DNA of 47,966 nt from an uncultured Bacteroidales bacterium (GCA_949286415.1 CASEBV010000009.1:1-47966), one strand, 5' to 3'; positions 21,491-30,384 are shown, counted from the first letter of the stretch. The notes: generated by a model from the sequence alone, not told the origin. Made by a program: numbers and translations.

Positions 21491-22624
21491 CTATAATAAT
21501 TTTTTCAGTTCTTCAGTATCAGGCAATGCCTGTTTTAATTTCTCCGGCATTTCATCCGATGTCTTGTATGTTGCAACGCCTAACGGCTTGTCGTAGTCTT
21601 GGATTACATACTCAACATATTTTTTATTCGCACTTTTACATAGCACTATACCTATTGATGGATTTTCATGAGGCTTACGCATTTGGTCATCTATCAGACG
21701 AAGATAGGTGCATAATTGTCCCAAATAAGAGGATTTGAAAGCCCCTTTCTTTAACTCAATAACTACAAGTGCATTCAGTTCCCGATTAAAAAATATCAGG
21801 TCGGGGAAATGCTCTACTCCATACACTTCCAATTTGTACTGATTCCCGACAAAAGCAAAATCACGGCCAAAGGTGAGGATGAACTTCTTGATGTTGTGTA
21901 TGATTTCTTGCTCTATTACCCGCTCATCAATATCTTCTTTGTCGCGCTCGCAAAGTTCCTCCACATTGATAAAATCTAAAAGATATTCATCTTTAAACAT
22001 TCCGATGGCTTTCAATGACTCTCGTGCATCAGGTATTTTCTGTGTAAAATTGCTCGCGATCTCTCCTTGATGACGAAACAAATCATCTTCAATTCTTGCT
22101 GCCAACACCTCTTTGCTCCATTTATTTATATATGCTTGACGAATATAGAACAATCGCTCAGCAAGAGATTTTGTCTTACGGACAATTATCATGTGATGCG
22201 TAAATCCTAAACCCAAGAATGATACAGCATCAAAATCTTCTTTTTTAGTATTTTCTGAAGGAATCAATAACTGAATGTCTATTCCGCTAATTCCAGTTAG
22301 CAATTTGTTATCCCTAATCCCGCTAACCGTAGTTAGCGATTTCAAATCATTACACCATGTCTCATAGAATTGACGCATAAATTTGATATTCGCAGCTGAG
22401 AAACCACGAAGTCCCGGCAGTTCTCTCTGTAATTGCCGGCTGATGGTTTCAATTGCATTTTTGCCCCAATAACCATTACGAGAGTTTTCTGAGACATATT
22501 TCCCAATACCATAATATAGAGATAATTGCTCTTTATTGACAATGGAAGCAGCTTGATACTGACTTTGCAATATCGCTTCTTTAATAACCCTTATGGCTTC
22601 ATTGTAAATCTGTACTCCACTCAT
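21491..22624 (-). CDS. DUF1016 (YhcG-type) PD-(D/E)XK nuclease-domain protein
   Basis: The 377-residue protein has the helical DUF1016 N-terminal domain (LYYGIGKYVSENSRNGYWGKNAIETIS; LPGLRGFSAANIKFMRQFYETW) and a C-terminal PD-(D/E)XK nuclease fold with Asp in HFPDLIFF and ELK in VVIELKKGAF. YhcG proteins are often carried on mobile DNA and near restriction-modification systems; a role in genome defence or DNA processing is inferred. It stands alone, with lower GC than its neighbours, which suggests recent gain. A TACATTTG box at 22642-22649 on the minus strand lies about 17 bases before the ATG. No partner methylase or specificity gene is next to it. Confidence 0.9.
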   Translation of the reverse strand: MSGVQIYNEAIRVIKEAILQSQYQAASIVNKEQLSLYYGIGKYVSENSRNGYWGKNAIETISRQLQRELPGLRGFSAANIKFMRQFYETWCNDLKSLTTVSGIRDNKLLTGISGIDIQLLIPSENTKKEDFDAVSFLGLGFTHHMIIVRKTKSLAERLFYIRQAYINKWSKEVLAARIEDDLFRHQGEIASNFTQKIPDARESLKAIGMFKDEYLLDFINVEELCERDKEDIDERVIEQEIIHNIKKFILTFGRDFAFVGNQYKLEVYGVEHFPDLIFFNRELNALVVIELKKGAFKSSYLGQLCTYLRLIDDQMRKPHENPSIGIVLCKSANKKYVEYVIQDYDKPLGVATYKTSDEMPEKLKQALPDTEELKKLL

Positions 22625-22641
22625 ATCTCTTTAATTTCTAA

Positions 22642-22649
22642 CAAATGTA
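22642..22649 (-). promoter_or_regulatory. -7 box of the DUF1016 gene
   Basis: TACATTTG on the minus strand fits TAnnTTTG, with the predicted start about 11 bases before the ATG at 22624. The rest of the 295-base gap to the helicase gene shows no coding sequence apart from the hairpin at its end. Confidence 0.5.
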
Positions 22650-22899
22650 AGAAAATAATGCCAATCAGAGATATATAACATCGTTGCACCGTTGACTCAA
22701 TACCCATCTGAAAGCAAATTATTTGTAACTTACCTTAATCCTGAATATGCCATGTCAATACGGCTCAAAAAAAAGAAGAACTCACTACCATCGCCGTCTG
22801 TATAAAAGATAAAAGATTCCCTCGTCATTGACACGAGGTTAAAGACACTTGACTTATGCAAGAAAATAAACCTTGCAGACCTGATGTGATTGAAATATG

Positions 22900-22932
22900 G
22901 AAAAGGAAATGAGCCTGTCTCATTTCCTTTTC
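22900..22932 (-). terminator. Strong hairpin that overlaps the end of the helicase gene
   Basis: A perfect 14-bp inverted repeat (22900-22913 with 22919-22932, arm GAAAAGGAAATGAG, loop of 5) covers the stop codon and last codons (KKRK) of the helicase gene. One arm is therefore coding. On the minus strand it is followed only by a short T-poor tract, so it may also act as an mRNA 3'-end stabiliser. Confidence 0.6.
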
Positions 22933-24782
22933 TTTGACTTCTTTCCTCCCTTTGATGACAGGTCCCTGTCCCATCCGTCGTTGTTGAAGAACTGCTTCCA
23001 GTCATCCTTGCGGCTGCGGGACTTGCGGCCGGAATTTTCCTCCGGATATCCTCCGCGACGATGCTCTTCGCGGGAAGAAGACTTCTTCTTCGGGGCCGGC
23101 TTTCTGGTCCCCTTATGTCCGGAATCCTTCTGACCTGATGCCTCTCCGCCTTCAGCCCCGGCAATCTCGACTCCGAGCCTGTAGCCTTTCCATGAGGCTC
23201 CGTCAAGGGCGTTGATGACGGCTGTAGCATCGGCTTCCTTCACCTCAAAGAAGGAGAATCTCTTCATGAGGTCTATGCGTCCGACCTCAACCCTTTCGCG
23301 GATATTCTTATTGAGTATCTCCATGAGCCGGCCGACCGTCAGACCGTCGATTTTTCCGATATTGATGAACAGCCGTGAATATCCGGCCTCTGCCTGGCGC
23401 GGACCGCCGCCGTTTTCTGAAGACCGGCCCTTCTTGCCCCCTTTCTCTTCAGAAACAGTCTCTATCTCAGGCTTGTTGCGATAATATTCGTAGAATCTGT
23501 TGAACTCGTGGGAAACCATCCTCTTGATGAGGTCTTCCTTGCTGAGCCAGTCAAGCTTACGGTAGATTTCCGGCATGAAGTCATTGATTTCCTCCTCATT
23601 GACCTGCACTTTCTCCAGTTCGTCGATGACTTTTATGAGCTGCTTTTCGCAGATCTGGCGTGCAGTAGGGATTTCACCCGGAATGAACTGCTTGCCGATG
23701 ATTTTCTCTATCTGGCGGACCTTGCTCTTCTCCCTCATATTTATGATGGCAATCGAGGTACCGGTCTTTCCGGCGCGTCCGGTACGGCCGCTGCGGTGGG
23801 TGTAGCTCTCCACATCATCCGGAAGGCCGTAGTTGATGACATGCGTGAGGTCATCCACGTCAAGCCCCCTTGCAGCCACATCGGTGGCGACAAGCAGCTG
23901 AATGTTGCGCAGACGGAAGCGCTGCATCACCGTATCCCTCTGGGCCTGGGAAAGGTCTCCGTGGAGAGTGTCGGCGTTGTAGCCCTCCTGCATGAGCTGG
24001 TCGGCGATTTCCTGTGTCTCCTTGCGCGTGCGGCAGAAAATGATGGCATATATGCGCGGATAATAGTCCACCACCCTCTTGAGGGTCTCGTATTTGTCCT
24101 TGGCATGGACCATGTACACGACATGGCGCACATTGGCCGTGCTTTCATTCTTGCGTCCGATGGTCACTTCCTTCGGATCACGGAGATAATTCTTCGCTAT
24201 CTTTGCTATCTCCGGACTCATCGTCGCTGAGAACATCAGAGTATTGCGCTCCTGGGGCACATCTGCAAGGATGGCGTTGATGCTGTCGGTGAATCCCATG
24301 TCAAGCATCTCGTCCGCCTCGTCCATCACGACATTCTTTATTGTAGAGAGTGATACGGTCTTGCGGTCCATCAGGTCAAGCAGACGGCCCGGTGTGGCGA
24401 CAATGATGTGCACTCCCCTCTTGAGGGCCTTGATCTGGCTTTCTATAGAAGAGCCTCCGTATACCGGCAGCACCTTCAGCCCGTCCACATATTTCGAATA
24501 GTCATTCAGGTCTCCCGCTATCTGCAGGCAGAGTTCCCTTGTCGGGCACAGGATGAGCGACTGCGGGACCAGATTGTCTATGTCGACCTTCTGTATGAGC
24601 GGCAGCCCGAACGCGGCTGTCTTTCCAGTCCCTGTCTGTGCAAGGGCCACGATGTCATTGTTTTCTCCCAGGAGGTACGGAATCACTTCTTCCTGCACTG
24701 GCATAGGATTGACAAATCCCATTTCCTCGATGGCGCGGCGGATTTCCTGAGCGACGCCAAGTTCTTCAAATGTCTTCATCAA
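22920..24782 (-). CDS. deaD: DEAD-box ATP-dependent RNA helicase (DeaD/CsdA type)
   Basis: The 620-residue helicase carries motif Q (PMPVQEEVIP), motif I AQTGTGKTA, motif II DEAD, motif III SAT and motif VI HRSGRTGRAG in the two RecA domains (about 1-375). A DbpA-type RNA-binding domain follows (about 455-535, FINIGKIDGLTVGRLMEILN). The tail is a basic, low-complexity Lys/Arg/Ser-rich stretch of about 85 residues ending KKSKKRK. DeaD/CsdA proteins unwind structured mRNA and help ribosome assembly, especially in the cold. It is monocistronic, divergent from rsmE. Confidence 0.93.
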   Translation of the reverse strand: MMKTFEELGVAQEIRRAIEEMGFVNPMPVQEEVIPYLLGENNDIVALAQTGTGKTAAFGLPLIQKVDIDNLVPQSLILCPTRELCLQIAGDLNDYSKYVDGLKVLPVYGGSSIESQIKALKRGVHIIVATPGRLLDLMDRKTVSLSTIKNVVMDEADEMLDMGFTDSINAILADVPQERNTLMFSATMSPEIAKIAKNYLRDPKEVTIGRKNESTANVRHVVYMVHAKDKYETLKRVVDYYPRIYAIIFCRTRKETQEIADQLMQEGYNADTLHGDLSQAQRDTVMQRFRLRNIQLLVATDVAARGLDVDDLTHVINYGLPDDVESYTHRSGRTGRAGKTGTSIAIINMREKSKVRQIEKIIGKQFIPGEIPTARQICEKQLIKVIDELEKVQVNEEEINDFMPEIYRKLDWLSKEDLIKRMVSHEFNRFYEYYRNKPEIETVSEEKGGKKGRSSENGGGPRQAEAGYSRLFINIGKIDGLTVGRLMEILNKNIRERVEVGRIDLMKRFSFFEVKEADATAVINALDGASWKGYRLGVEIAGAEGGEASGQKDSGHKGTRKPAPKKKSSSREEHRRGGYPEENSGRKSRSRKDDWKQFFNNDGWDRDLSSKGGKKSKKRK

Positions 24783-24888
24783 AAATTCAAATCTCTAATA
24801 TCCGGGCACAAAGGTAATCTTTTTTCAATATATTTGCTGAAAATCAATCTATCGATAAAAAATACAACCATTAAAATGGATACAACAA

Positions 24889-25659
24889 ATGGAGATTTTT
24901 TATTCACCTGAGACGGAAGGCGGCAGATGCATCCTCACTGACGATGAGGCGGCCCACTGCGTGAAAGTGCTCAGGCACAAGGCTGGAGACATCATTTCCG
25001 TTATCAACGGCAAAGGGACCATGTATTCCTGCCGCATACTGTCAGCCTCACCCAAATGCGTGGAGGCGGAGATTCTCTCGGCTGAAGAAAACTGGGGGGC
25101 ACATCCCTACCGGCTGCATCTCGCAGTGGCACCGACCAAAAATGCAGACAGATATGAATGGTTTGCAGAAAAAGCCTGTGAAATCGGAGTAGACGAAATC
25201 ACTCCTGTCATAGGCAGGCATTCCGAAAGGAAGATTTTCAAGACTGCAAGAATAGAGAAGATACTCATATCAGCGGCCAAGCAGTCGCTCAAGGGCTCGG
25301 TTCCTTCGGTCAATGCCCCGGTGCCCGTCAGTGATTTCATCCTGAAATACGGAATGCCGGAACCCGCGGGGAACAACATGCAGGATGGTCCGAATCCGCC
25401 GGACGGTCATATAAGGCTCATAGCATATTGCTTTGAAGACGAAAGCCGGCCGAGGATATCCGTCAGGCAGGCACTGGAAGAATACAAAGGGTCCGAAGTG
25501 ACTGTGATGATAGGGCCGGAAGGAGACTTCTCCCGCGAGGAAGCGGAACTTGCCGTCAGACACGGATTCATCCCCGTACATCTCGGGCCCTCCCGTCTCC
25601 GGACAGAGACAGCCGCCGTCACTGCCGTAGAAGCAGTATATTTCAGATGGATGGACTGA
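24889..25659 (+). CDS. rsmE: 16S rRNA (uracil1498-N3)-methyltransferase RsmE
   Basis: The 256-residue SPOUT methyltransferase methylates U1498 of 16S rRNA using SAM. The C-terminal knot motif is clear: IGPEGDFSREEAELA followed by LGPSRLRTETAAV. The N-terminal PUA-like domain includes AAHCVKVLRHKAGD. Length is close to the family norm (about 240) with a small insert near residue 160 (NNMQDGPNPPDG). It is a single gene running convergent with the Sua5 gene. The start MEIFYSPE is used; an ATG 12 bases earlier is out of frame. Confidence 0.95.
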   Translation: MEIFYSPETEGGRCILTDDEAAHCVKVLRHKAGDIISVINGKGTMYSCRILSASPKCVEAEILSAEENWGAHPYRLHLAVAPTKNADRYEWFAEKACEIGVDEITPVIGRHSERKIFKTARIEKILISAAKQSLKGSVPSVNAPVPVSDFILKYGMPEPAGNNMQDGPNPPDGHIRLIAYCFEDESRPRISVRQALEEYKGSEVTVMIGPEGDFSREEAELAVRHGFIPVHLGPSRLRTETAAVTAVEAVYFRWMD

Positions 25660-25725
25660 TGCCGCGGCCTGTCCGGCAGAACAAGCCCGCAGGCAGCCCC
25701 GCAGACGGACAGACCGGCACTCCGG

Positions 25726-26382
25726 TCATTTCCTGATTATCTGAATCTCTGAATCCACGCCTACCTTTATTATTGAAGACGACTGCCCGGTGGCGCCGGA
25801 CTCGAGGGCAGGGTCGACAATATAGTCGGCTGCATCTTTTATCGGCTCTGATATTTCCGCAAAAGTCTTCGGGGTCGGCTCGCCTGAGATGTTGGCGGAA
25901 GTCGAGACTATCGGCCTCCCGAAACGACGGACAAGGTCTATGCAGAAATCCATCTTCGGAATCCTGATGCCGACGCTTCCGTCCTCCGCCACCACATTGT
26001 GCGCAAGAAAGTGCCTGTCGGCCGGCTGTCCGGTCTCTGCGGCAATAGCTTCGGGATAAATGATCGTCATCGGTCTGTCATTCACCTCGACCAGCTGGAC
26101 AGCCATGTCCGGAATCTCCTTCACAAACCGGGCTACCATATCAAGGTCACTTGCCAGAAGTATGAGCGACTTGCTGTCAGAACGGTGCTTGACGGCGAAT
26201 ATCCTTGCCACGGCTTCCGGGTCAGAAGCATCACAGCCGAGGCCCCATACCGTATCTGTAGGATATAGAATTATTCCGCCTTTCCTGAGCACTTCAAGAG
26301 TTTCCTTCATGCAATCCGTCATATTGCCTTTTGCAGATGTCCCGCTTGTCATATTCATTCCTCCGTTTACATTAAATTCCAA
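25726..26382 (-). CDS. L-threonylcarbamoyladenylate synthase (Sua5/YciO/YrdC family)
   Basis: The 218-residue protein makes threonylcarbamoyl-AMP from Thr, bicarbonate and ATP for tRNA t6A modification. The YrdC fold is shown by GGIILYPTDTVWGLGCDASDP (about 35-55), KHRSDSKSLILLASD, and STSANISGEPTPKTF. The start may be Met1 or a Met at residue 10, 21 or 25; the core begins near residue 30. It follows the rhomboid gene by 6 bases and ends the minus-strand group 96-aa protein - mutL - rhomboid - this gene. YciO-type paralogues share the fold, so the exact subgroup is open. Confidence 0.9.
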   Translation of the reverse strand: MEFNVNGGMNMTSGTSAKGNMTDCMKETLEVLRKGGIILYPTDTVWGLGCDASDPEAVARIFAVKHRSDSKSLILLASDLDMVARFVKEIPDMAVQLVEVNDRPMTIIYPEAIAAETGQPADRHFLAHNVVAEDGSVGIRIPKMDFCIDLVRRFGRPIVSTSANISGEPTPKTFAEISEPIKDAADYIVDPALESGATGQSSSIIKVGVDSEIQIIRK

Positions 26383-26388
26383 ATCATA

Positions 26389-27066
26389 TCAATACTTATA
26401 GTCATAGAGGGTTCCCTTGCGCTTCCAGAACATTATCAGCAGCCAGCCGAACAGCATGCCTCCAAGATGTGCAAAGTGGGCAATTCCTCCGTGGAGGTCA
26501 AATATGCCGGTAAGCAATTCTATGACTGCGAAAATAATCACAAACCACTTGGCCTTCAAAGGTATCGGAGGGAACAGAAGCATGAGCACAGAATCCGGAT
26601 ACAGCATGCCGAAACCGAGCAGCAGGCCATAGATGGCACCAGAAGCCCCGACAGTAGGAGTGGCATAAAGCATCCCGAGAGATTGTGCAGCCACATATGA
26701 GCCGTCAGCAAGCCGGGACATATAGACATGGGCCTCAACCAGTTGCACCCCGGTATGCAGCAATGCCGCACCAAGTCCAGTCACAAAATAGAACAGCAGG
26801 AATTTCTTCCATCCCCATGAACGCTCAAGTACGCTTCCGAACATCCATAAAGTGTACATGTTAAAGAAGATGTGCCAGAATCCCCCGTGCATAAACATGT
26901 GCGTAATGAACTGCCATGGTCTGAAATAATGCGACCCGGGACAGAACAGGGCGAAATGCTCAATCATGAATGGCTCGTTCAGCAATATCATAATCATCAC
27001 GAGCACATTGATTATAATGAGGTTGGTGGTTGCAGGAGTTGAAGTCCTGCCTTCAAAGAATCCCAT
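26389..27066 (-). CDS. Rhomboid family intramembrane serine protease
   Basis: The 225-residue protein has six predicted membrane helices. The catalytic Ser is in GASGAIYGLLLG (about residue 140) and the catalytic His in IAHFAHLGGMLFG (about 195); HMFMHGGFWHIFFNMYTLW supplies the conserved loop-1/helix-2 His/Asn. Rhomboids cut membrane proteins within the bilayer; the client is unknown. It lies 74 bases downstream of mutL, as is common in Bacteroidales, and 6 bases upstream of the Sua5-family gene. Confidence 0.93.
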   Translation of the reverse strand: MGFFEGRTSTPATTNLIIINVLVMIMILLNEPFMIEHFALFCPGSHYFRPWQFITHMFMHGGFWHIFFNMYTLWMFGSVLERSWGWKKFLLFYFVTGLGAALLHTGVQLVEAHVYMSRLADGSYVAAQSLGMLYATPTVGASGAIYGLLLGFGMLYPDSVLMLLFPPIPLKAKWFVIIFAVIELLTGIFDLHGGIAHFAHLGGMLFGWLLIMFWKRKGTLYDYKY

Positions 27067-27140
27067 CGTCTGAAATTTCTAATATTTGATGTACAGTTTC
27101 AATTGTTGTATTGTTGTGGGACAGCCCGGGGACTTTGCCG

Positions 27141-29000
27141 TCAGAATTTTCGGTCAATGTCCTCGGCTGTCAGCATCACCATTGTCCGGTGTCCGGAACT
27201 TGTGTACTCCGCATTTTCGCAGGCAAACAGCGCATCTATCAATCTTTGTGCCTCAGTATTTGTCATCTGGGTATTGTCTCCCGCAGCCCCGAGCCTTGCA
27301 AATCTCTCGGCCATCGCCGACTGCATGACTCCAGCGACTGAATTGTGGTCGTCGGTAAGGGCGACAATCATGTCCGAGACCATCGTCTGGACCCTTCCCG
27401 GCTCAACTGAATAGCCTTCGGGAACCCCGTTTACCACAACCGTGTCATTCCCGAAAGAAGAAATGTCAAAACCGAGAGAAGAGAGCAAAGACGAATGCTC
27501 CTCAAAAAGCAGCCTATTCTCCACTCCGACCTGAACAGCGACAGGAAAGAGAGAGCACTGGGTAACATGCGCATTCCTGGACAACGCCTTGATAAAGCGG
27601 TCATAGAAAATGCGCTCCCTGGCCCTGCGGACATTTATGATCAGCAGACCGGAACGGACCGAAGTGACTATATACCGGTTTTGTACCAGCACGACAGACT
27701 TGGACGGCAATGTCTTGTCTTCAAACAGCTTTCCATAGTCTTCCCTCTTGTCTACAAGTCCATGTCCGCAGGCCACGGGGTCGCCGGACTTGTCGGAAGA
27801 CACGGCCCCGGCAGGAAATCCGTCCGCATTTCCTGCCGGGATAATATTGGTAAAATGAGACTCCTGTGACGGGAAACCGTCATTTTCAAACGGATTATAT
27901 ACCGGATCAAGCGACGGGAGAGGCTCCGTCACAGGGTGATACTTTTCAAAGTCTTTGCCGAACACAGGGATGTCGGGGGCCCCTTCCCTGTCGAAATCTA
28001 TGCTGGACACAAAAGAATTCTTGCCGAGCGCCTCCTTGACGCAGGCATACAGAACCTGAAAGATGACAGAATCATCTTCAAACTTCACCTCCGACTTTGT
28101 CGGACTTATGTTGACATCCACCGCATGAGGGTCAACATCAAGCCAGATGAAATATGACGGAGTAGCCCCATCCGGCACAAGATGCTCGTATGCCTTCAGT
28201 ACGGCCTTGTTGAGATAAGGGCTTCTGAAATATCTTCCGTTTACAAAGAAATATTGATTCCCAAGGCTTTTCTTCGCCATGTCCGGCCGTCCGGCATATC
28301 CCGAAACCCGCACAACCGATGTCTCGGCAGAAACGTCTACAAGTTCATTGACGACATTCGCTCCGAGCACATCCTGTATCCTGAATTTCAATGATTTGGC
28401 CGGCTTGAGAACAAAGACTTCCCGACCGTTGTGTGTGAGGGTAAAAGCCACGTCAGGCCTTGTCAGCGCCAGATGAGTAAATTCTGCGACAATATGCTTG
28501 AACTCCACATTGTCCGACTTCAGGAACTTGCGCCTCGCCGGAACATTGTAGAAAAGATTCCTTACGGCAAAGTTGGAGCCTTTGGGCACAGAAGCCTCTT
28601 CGGTAGACAAATGCTGCGAATCGGCAAAACGTATTTCACATCCTGTCTCGTCGTCCGCCCGTCTGGTCCTGAGCGTCACCTCAGCCACCGCTGCAATTGA
28701 TGCCAGAGCCTCTCCCCTGAACCCGAATGTACGGATATCCGTAAGGTCTTCAGCCTCGGCTATCTTTGAAGTAGCATGTCTTTCAAAGCACAGAACAGCA
28801 TCATCCGGGGACATGCCGCAGCCGTTGTCTATAACCTGCACCAATGTCCTTCCCGCATCAAGAATAACGACGGTAATCTGGTCCGCCCCCGCATCAAGGG
28901 CATTCTCCATCAATTCCTTCACAACCGACGCCGGCCGCTGCACGACCTCCCCGGCTGCTATCATATTCGCAATATTCGAAGGAAGTATCCTAATGTCCAT
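27141..29000 (-). CDS. mutL: DNA mismatch repair protein MutL (C-terminal metal motif altered)
   Basis: The 619-residue protein has an intact GHKL ATPase half: GEVVQRPASVVKELMENALDAG (catalytic Glu), DNGCGM, and TFGFRGEALASI. A linker of about 100 residues leads to the C-terminal dimerisation domain. There the usual DQHxxH-type metal/endonuclease segment reads INVRRARERIFYDRF, so Asp, Gln and both His are absent. This suggests loss of nicking activity or a different way of making strand breaks. MutL couples MutS mismatch recognition to repair. The gene lies 28 bases after a small membrane protein gene and 74 before the rhomboid gene. Confidence 0.93.
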   Translation of the reverse strand: MDIRILPSNIANMIAAGEVVQRPASVVKELMENALDAGADQITVVILDAGRTLVQVIDNGCGMSPDDAVLCFERHATSKIAEAEDLTDIRTFGFRGEALASIAAVAEVTLRTRRADDETGCEIRFADSQHLSTEEASVPKGSNFAVRNLFYNVPARRKFLKSDNVEFKHIVAEFTHLALTRPDVAFTLTHNGREVFVLKPAKSLKFRIQDVLGANVVNELVDVSAETSVVRVSGYAGRPDMAKKSLGNQYFFVNGRYFRSPYLNKAVLKAYEHLVPDGATPSYFIWLDVDPHAVDVNISPTKSEVKFEDDSVIFQVLYACVKEALGKNSFVSSIDFDREGAPDIPVFGKDFEKYHPVTEPLPSLDPVYNPFENDGFPSQESHFTNIIPAGNADGFPAGAVSSDKSGDPVACGHGLVDKREDYGKLFEDKTLPSKSVVLVQNRYIVTSVRSGLLIINVRRARERIFYDRFIKALSRNAHVTQCSLFPVAVQVGVENRLLFEEHSSLLSSLGFDISSFGNDTVVVNGVPEGYSVEPGRVQTMVSDMIVALTDDHNSVAGVMQSAMAERFARLGAAGDNTQMTNTEAQRLIDALFACENAEYTSSGHRTMVMLTAEDIDRKF

Positions 29001-29028
29001 CTCTCTCCTCCATCAACGCAACATCCTG

Positions 29029-29319
29029 TCAGAGCAACGAATAGAATTTCGCCACATATATCAAAACGACAAAAAACAGCACAAGGCCGACAATGCCGAT
29101 TATGCTCTGTGTCTTGTTCAGCCTTTTAGTTTTCTGGTAATTGCCGCTGCGGAAACTCCCCTGAAGATAAGAGCCCGGAGTATACGGCTCATTCTCATTG
29201 CTTCCGTCCACATGACCGAACTTTTCCTTGAGCGCCTCTTTTTCCGGATCATAGTACCTCGGCCTGTAATTGAAGACCCTATGCTCCTGATTTCCGAAAA
29301 AACTGAAATTAAACCCCAT
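29029..29319 (-). CDS. Small C-terminally anchored membrane protein conserved next to mutL
   Basis: The 96-residue protein has a charged N-terminal region (RVFNYRPRYYDPEKEALKEKFG) and one C-terminal membrane helix (about 72-92, IIGIVGLVLFFVVLIYVAKFY). I recognise it as a small protein often found next to mutL in Bacteroidales; it has sometimes been mislabelled a riboflavin synthase subunit, for which there is no support here. No function is known. A TATATTTG box at 29359-29366 on the minus strand lies about 40 bases before the ATG and probably serves the whole group through the Sua5-family gene. Confidence 0.8.
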   Translation of the reverse strand: MGFNFSFFGNQEHRVFNYRPRYYDPEKEALKEKFGHVDGSNENEPYTPGSYLQGSFRSGNYQKTKRLNKTQSIIGIVGLVLFFVVLIYVAKFYSLL

Positions 29320-29456
29320 ATCTTATTTCCTAATTTATCTTCATCTACATGATTCTTGCAAATATACCAATTTTTAATAACTTTATGCCTTTATATTTCA
29401 TACCATGATTTCTGCCGGAATCAATTTGTCTCCCGGCGCCTTAAAGATAAGGTCAA

Positions 29457-29948
29457 ATGGAAAATATAAGAATAGGCAACGGATATGATGTGCATGCGCT
29501 TGCAGAGGGACTTCCGCTCTGGCTCGGAGGTGTACGGATTGAAAGCCCGCTCGGATGCATAGCCCATTCAGACGGGGATGTCCCGATTCATGCACTGTGC
29601 GATGCTCTCCTCGGAGCCCTGGCTCTCGGTGACATCGGGAAACATTTCCCTGACACATCGGATGATTTCAAAGGCATTGACAGCAAGATTCTGCTGCAAA
29701 AAACGATGAACCTCGTCTCTGAGGCCGGATATAGGGTCGGCAACGCGGACATCACCATCGCCATGCAAAAGCCGAAACTCGCGCCATACATCACCACAAT
29801 GAGAGAAACTCTTGCCTCCATCATGGACGCGGACATCGCCGATGTCTCTGTCAAGGCCACCACAACAGAGAAGCTCGGCTTCGTAGGTCGCAGCGAAGGA
29901 TGTGAAGCCTACGCCACCGTCATTCTCTTCCGCAAGAATATGCCTTGA
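29457..29948 (+). CDS. ispF: 2-C-methyl-D-erythritol 2,4-cyclodiphosphate synthase
   Basis: The 163-residue trimeric enzyme closes the cyclodiphosphate ring in the MEP route to isoprenoid precursors, releasing CMP. Zinc ligands are visible: GNGYDVHAL (Asp and His near residues 9-11) and HSDGDVPIHALCDALLGA (His near 43). GDIGKHFPDT and the C-terminal TTEKLGFVGRSEGCEA complete the signature. Length is normal. It is a single gene with no clear promoter between 29366 and 29457. It precedes the tRNA operon by 179 bases, in which only the tRNA promoter is seen. Confidence 0.96.
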   Translation: MENIRIGNGYDVHALAEGLPLWLGGVRIESPLGCIAHSDGDVPIHALCDALLGALALGDIGKHFPDTSDDFKGIDSKILLQKTMNLVSEAGYRVGNADITIAMQKPKLAPYITTMRETLASIMDADIADVSVKATTTEKLGFVGRSEGCEAYATVILFRKNMP

Positions 29949-30057
29949 TGCAATATTCCCCGAATTGATTTCCTGTCAATCCGCTCATTTCCTCAAGTCA
30001 CAGTGACAGCATCAGGGGCATTTTTGCAGATAAGCCGACAAAGATTTTTGAAAATCT

Positions 30058-30088
30058 TTTGCATATTTCAAAAACCTTAGTACCTTTG
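30058..30088 (+). promoter_or_regulatory. Promoter of the tRNA-Gln/tRNA-Met unit
   Basis: TTTG (30058-30061), 19 bases, TACCTTTG (30081-30088) is a full Bacteroidota consensus promoter. The predicted start near 30095 is about 33 bases before the tRNA-Gln. Confidence 0.75.
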
Positions 30089-30127
30089 CAGTCCCAAATC
30101 TGAGGAAGAGGAGAAATTTGACAACAT

Positions 30128-30198
30128 TGAGATATGGTGTAATGGTAGCACTACAGATTCTGGCTCTGTCAGTGAGGGTTCGAGTCCTTCTATCTCAA
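30128..30198 (+). tRNA. tRNA-Gln (CTG)
   Basis: A full cloverleaf can be drawn: acceptor arms TGAGATA (30128-30134) and TATCTCA (30191-30197), anticodon stem ACAGA/TCTGT with loop TTCTGGC (anticodon CTG), and T-loop GGTTCGAGTCC. The CCA is not fully encoded. It is the first tRNA of the pair. Confidence 0.93.
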
Positions 30199-30254
30199 CA
30201 AAATCCAGACAGCACCGTCATCCGACGGTAAAGTCACCAAAGACTGAAAGTCAT

Positions 30255-30328
30255 GGCGGGTTAGCTCAGCTGGTTAGAGCGCATGATTCATAATCATGAG
30301 GTCCGCAGTTCAATCCTGCGACCCGCTA
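30255..30328 (+). tRNA. tRNA-Met (CAT), integration target of the islet
   Basis: Acceptor arms GGCGGGT (30255-30261) and ACCCGCT (30321-30327) pair with one G-T. The anticodon stem CATGA/TCATG carries loop TTCATAA (anticodon CAT), and the T-arm is GCAGTTCAATCCTGC. G1-T72 with an otherwise elongator-like body (D-loop AGCTCAGCTGGTTAGAGC) makes it most likely elongator Met; an Ile tRNA with modified CAT is the alternative. Its 3' half is copied at 36247-36298, marking it as the attachment site. Confidence 0.93.
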
Positions 30329-30329
30329 C
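30278..30329 (+). repeat. Left attachment repeat (attL) within tRNA-Met
   Basis: This 52-base segment matches 36247-36298 at 50 of 52 positions; the only difference is GG here versus AA there, in the variable loop region just after the anticodon stem. This copy completes the functional tRNA. Confidence 0.92.
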
Positions 30330-30350
30330 TCTTAAAACTCACGGAAAATC

Positions 30351-30384
30351 AAGCACTTGCAGAGAAATCGCAGGTGCTTTTTTC
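30351..30384 (+). terminator. Islet-borne terminator of the tRNA operon
   Basis: Arms AAGCACTTGC (30351-30360) and GCAGGTGCTT (30370-30379) with one G-T pair, followed by a T run. It lies inside the islet, so it now ends the tRNA transcript in place of the original hairpin at 36308-36333. Confidence 0.75.
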
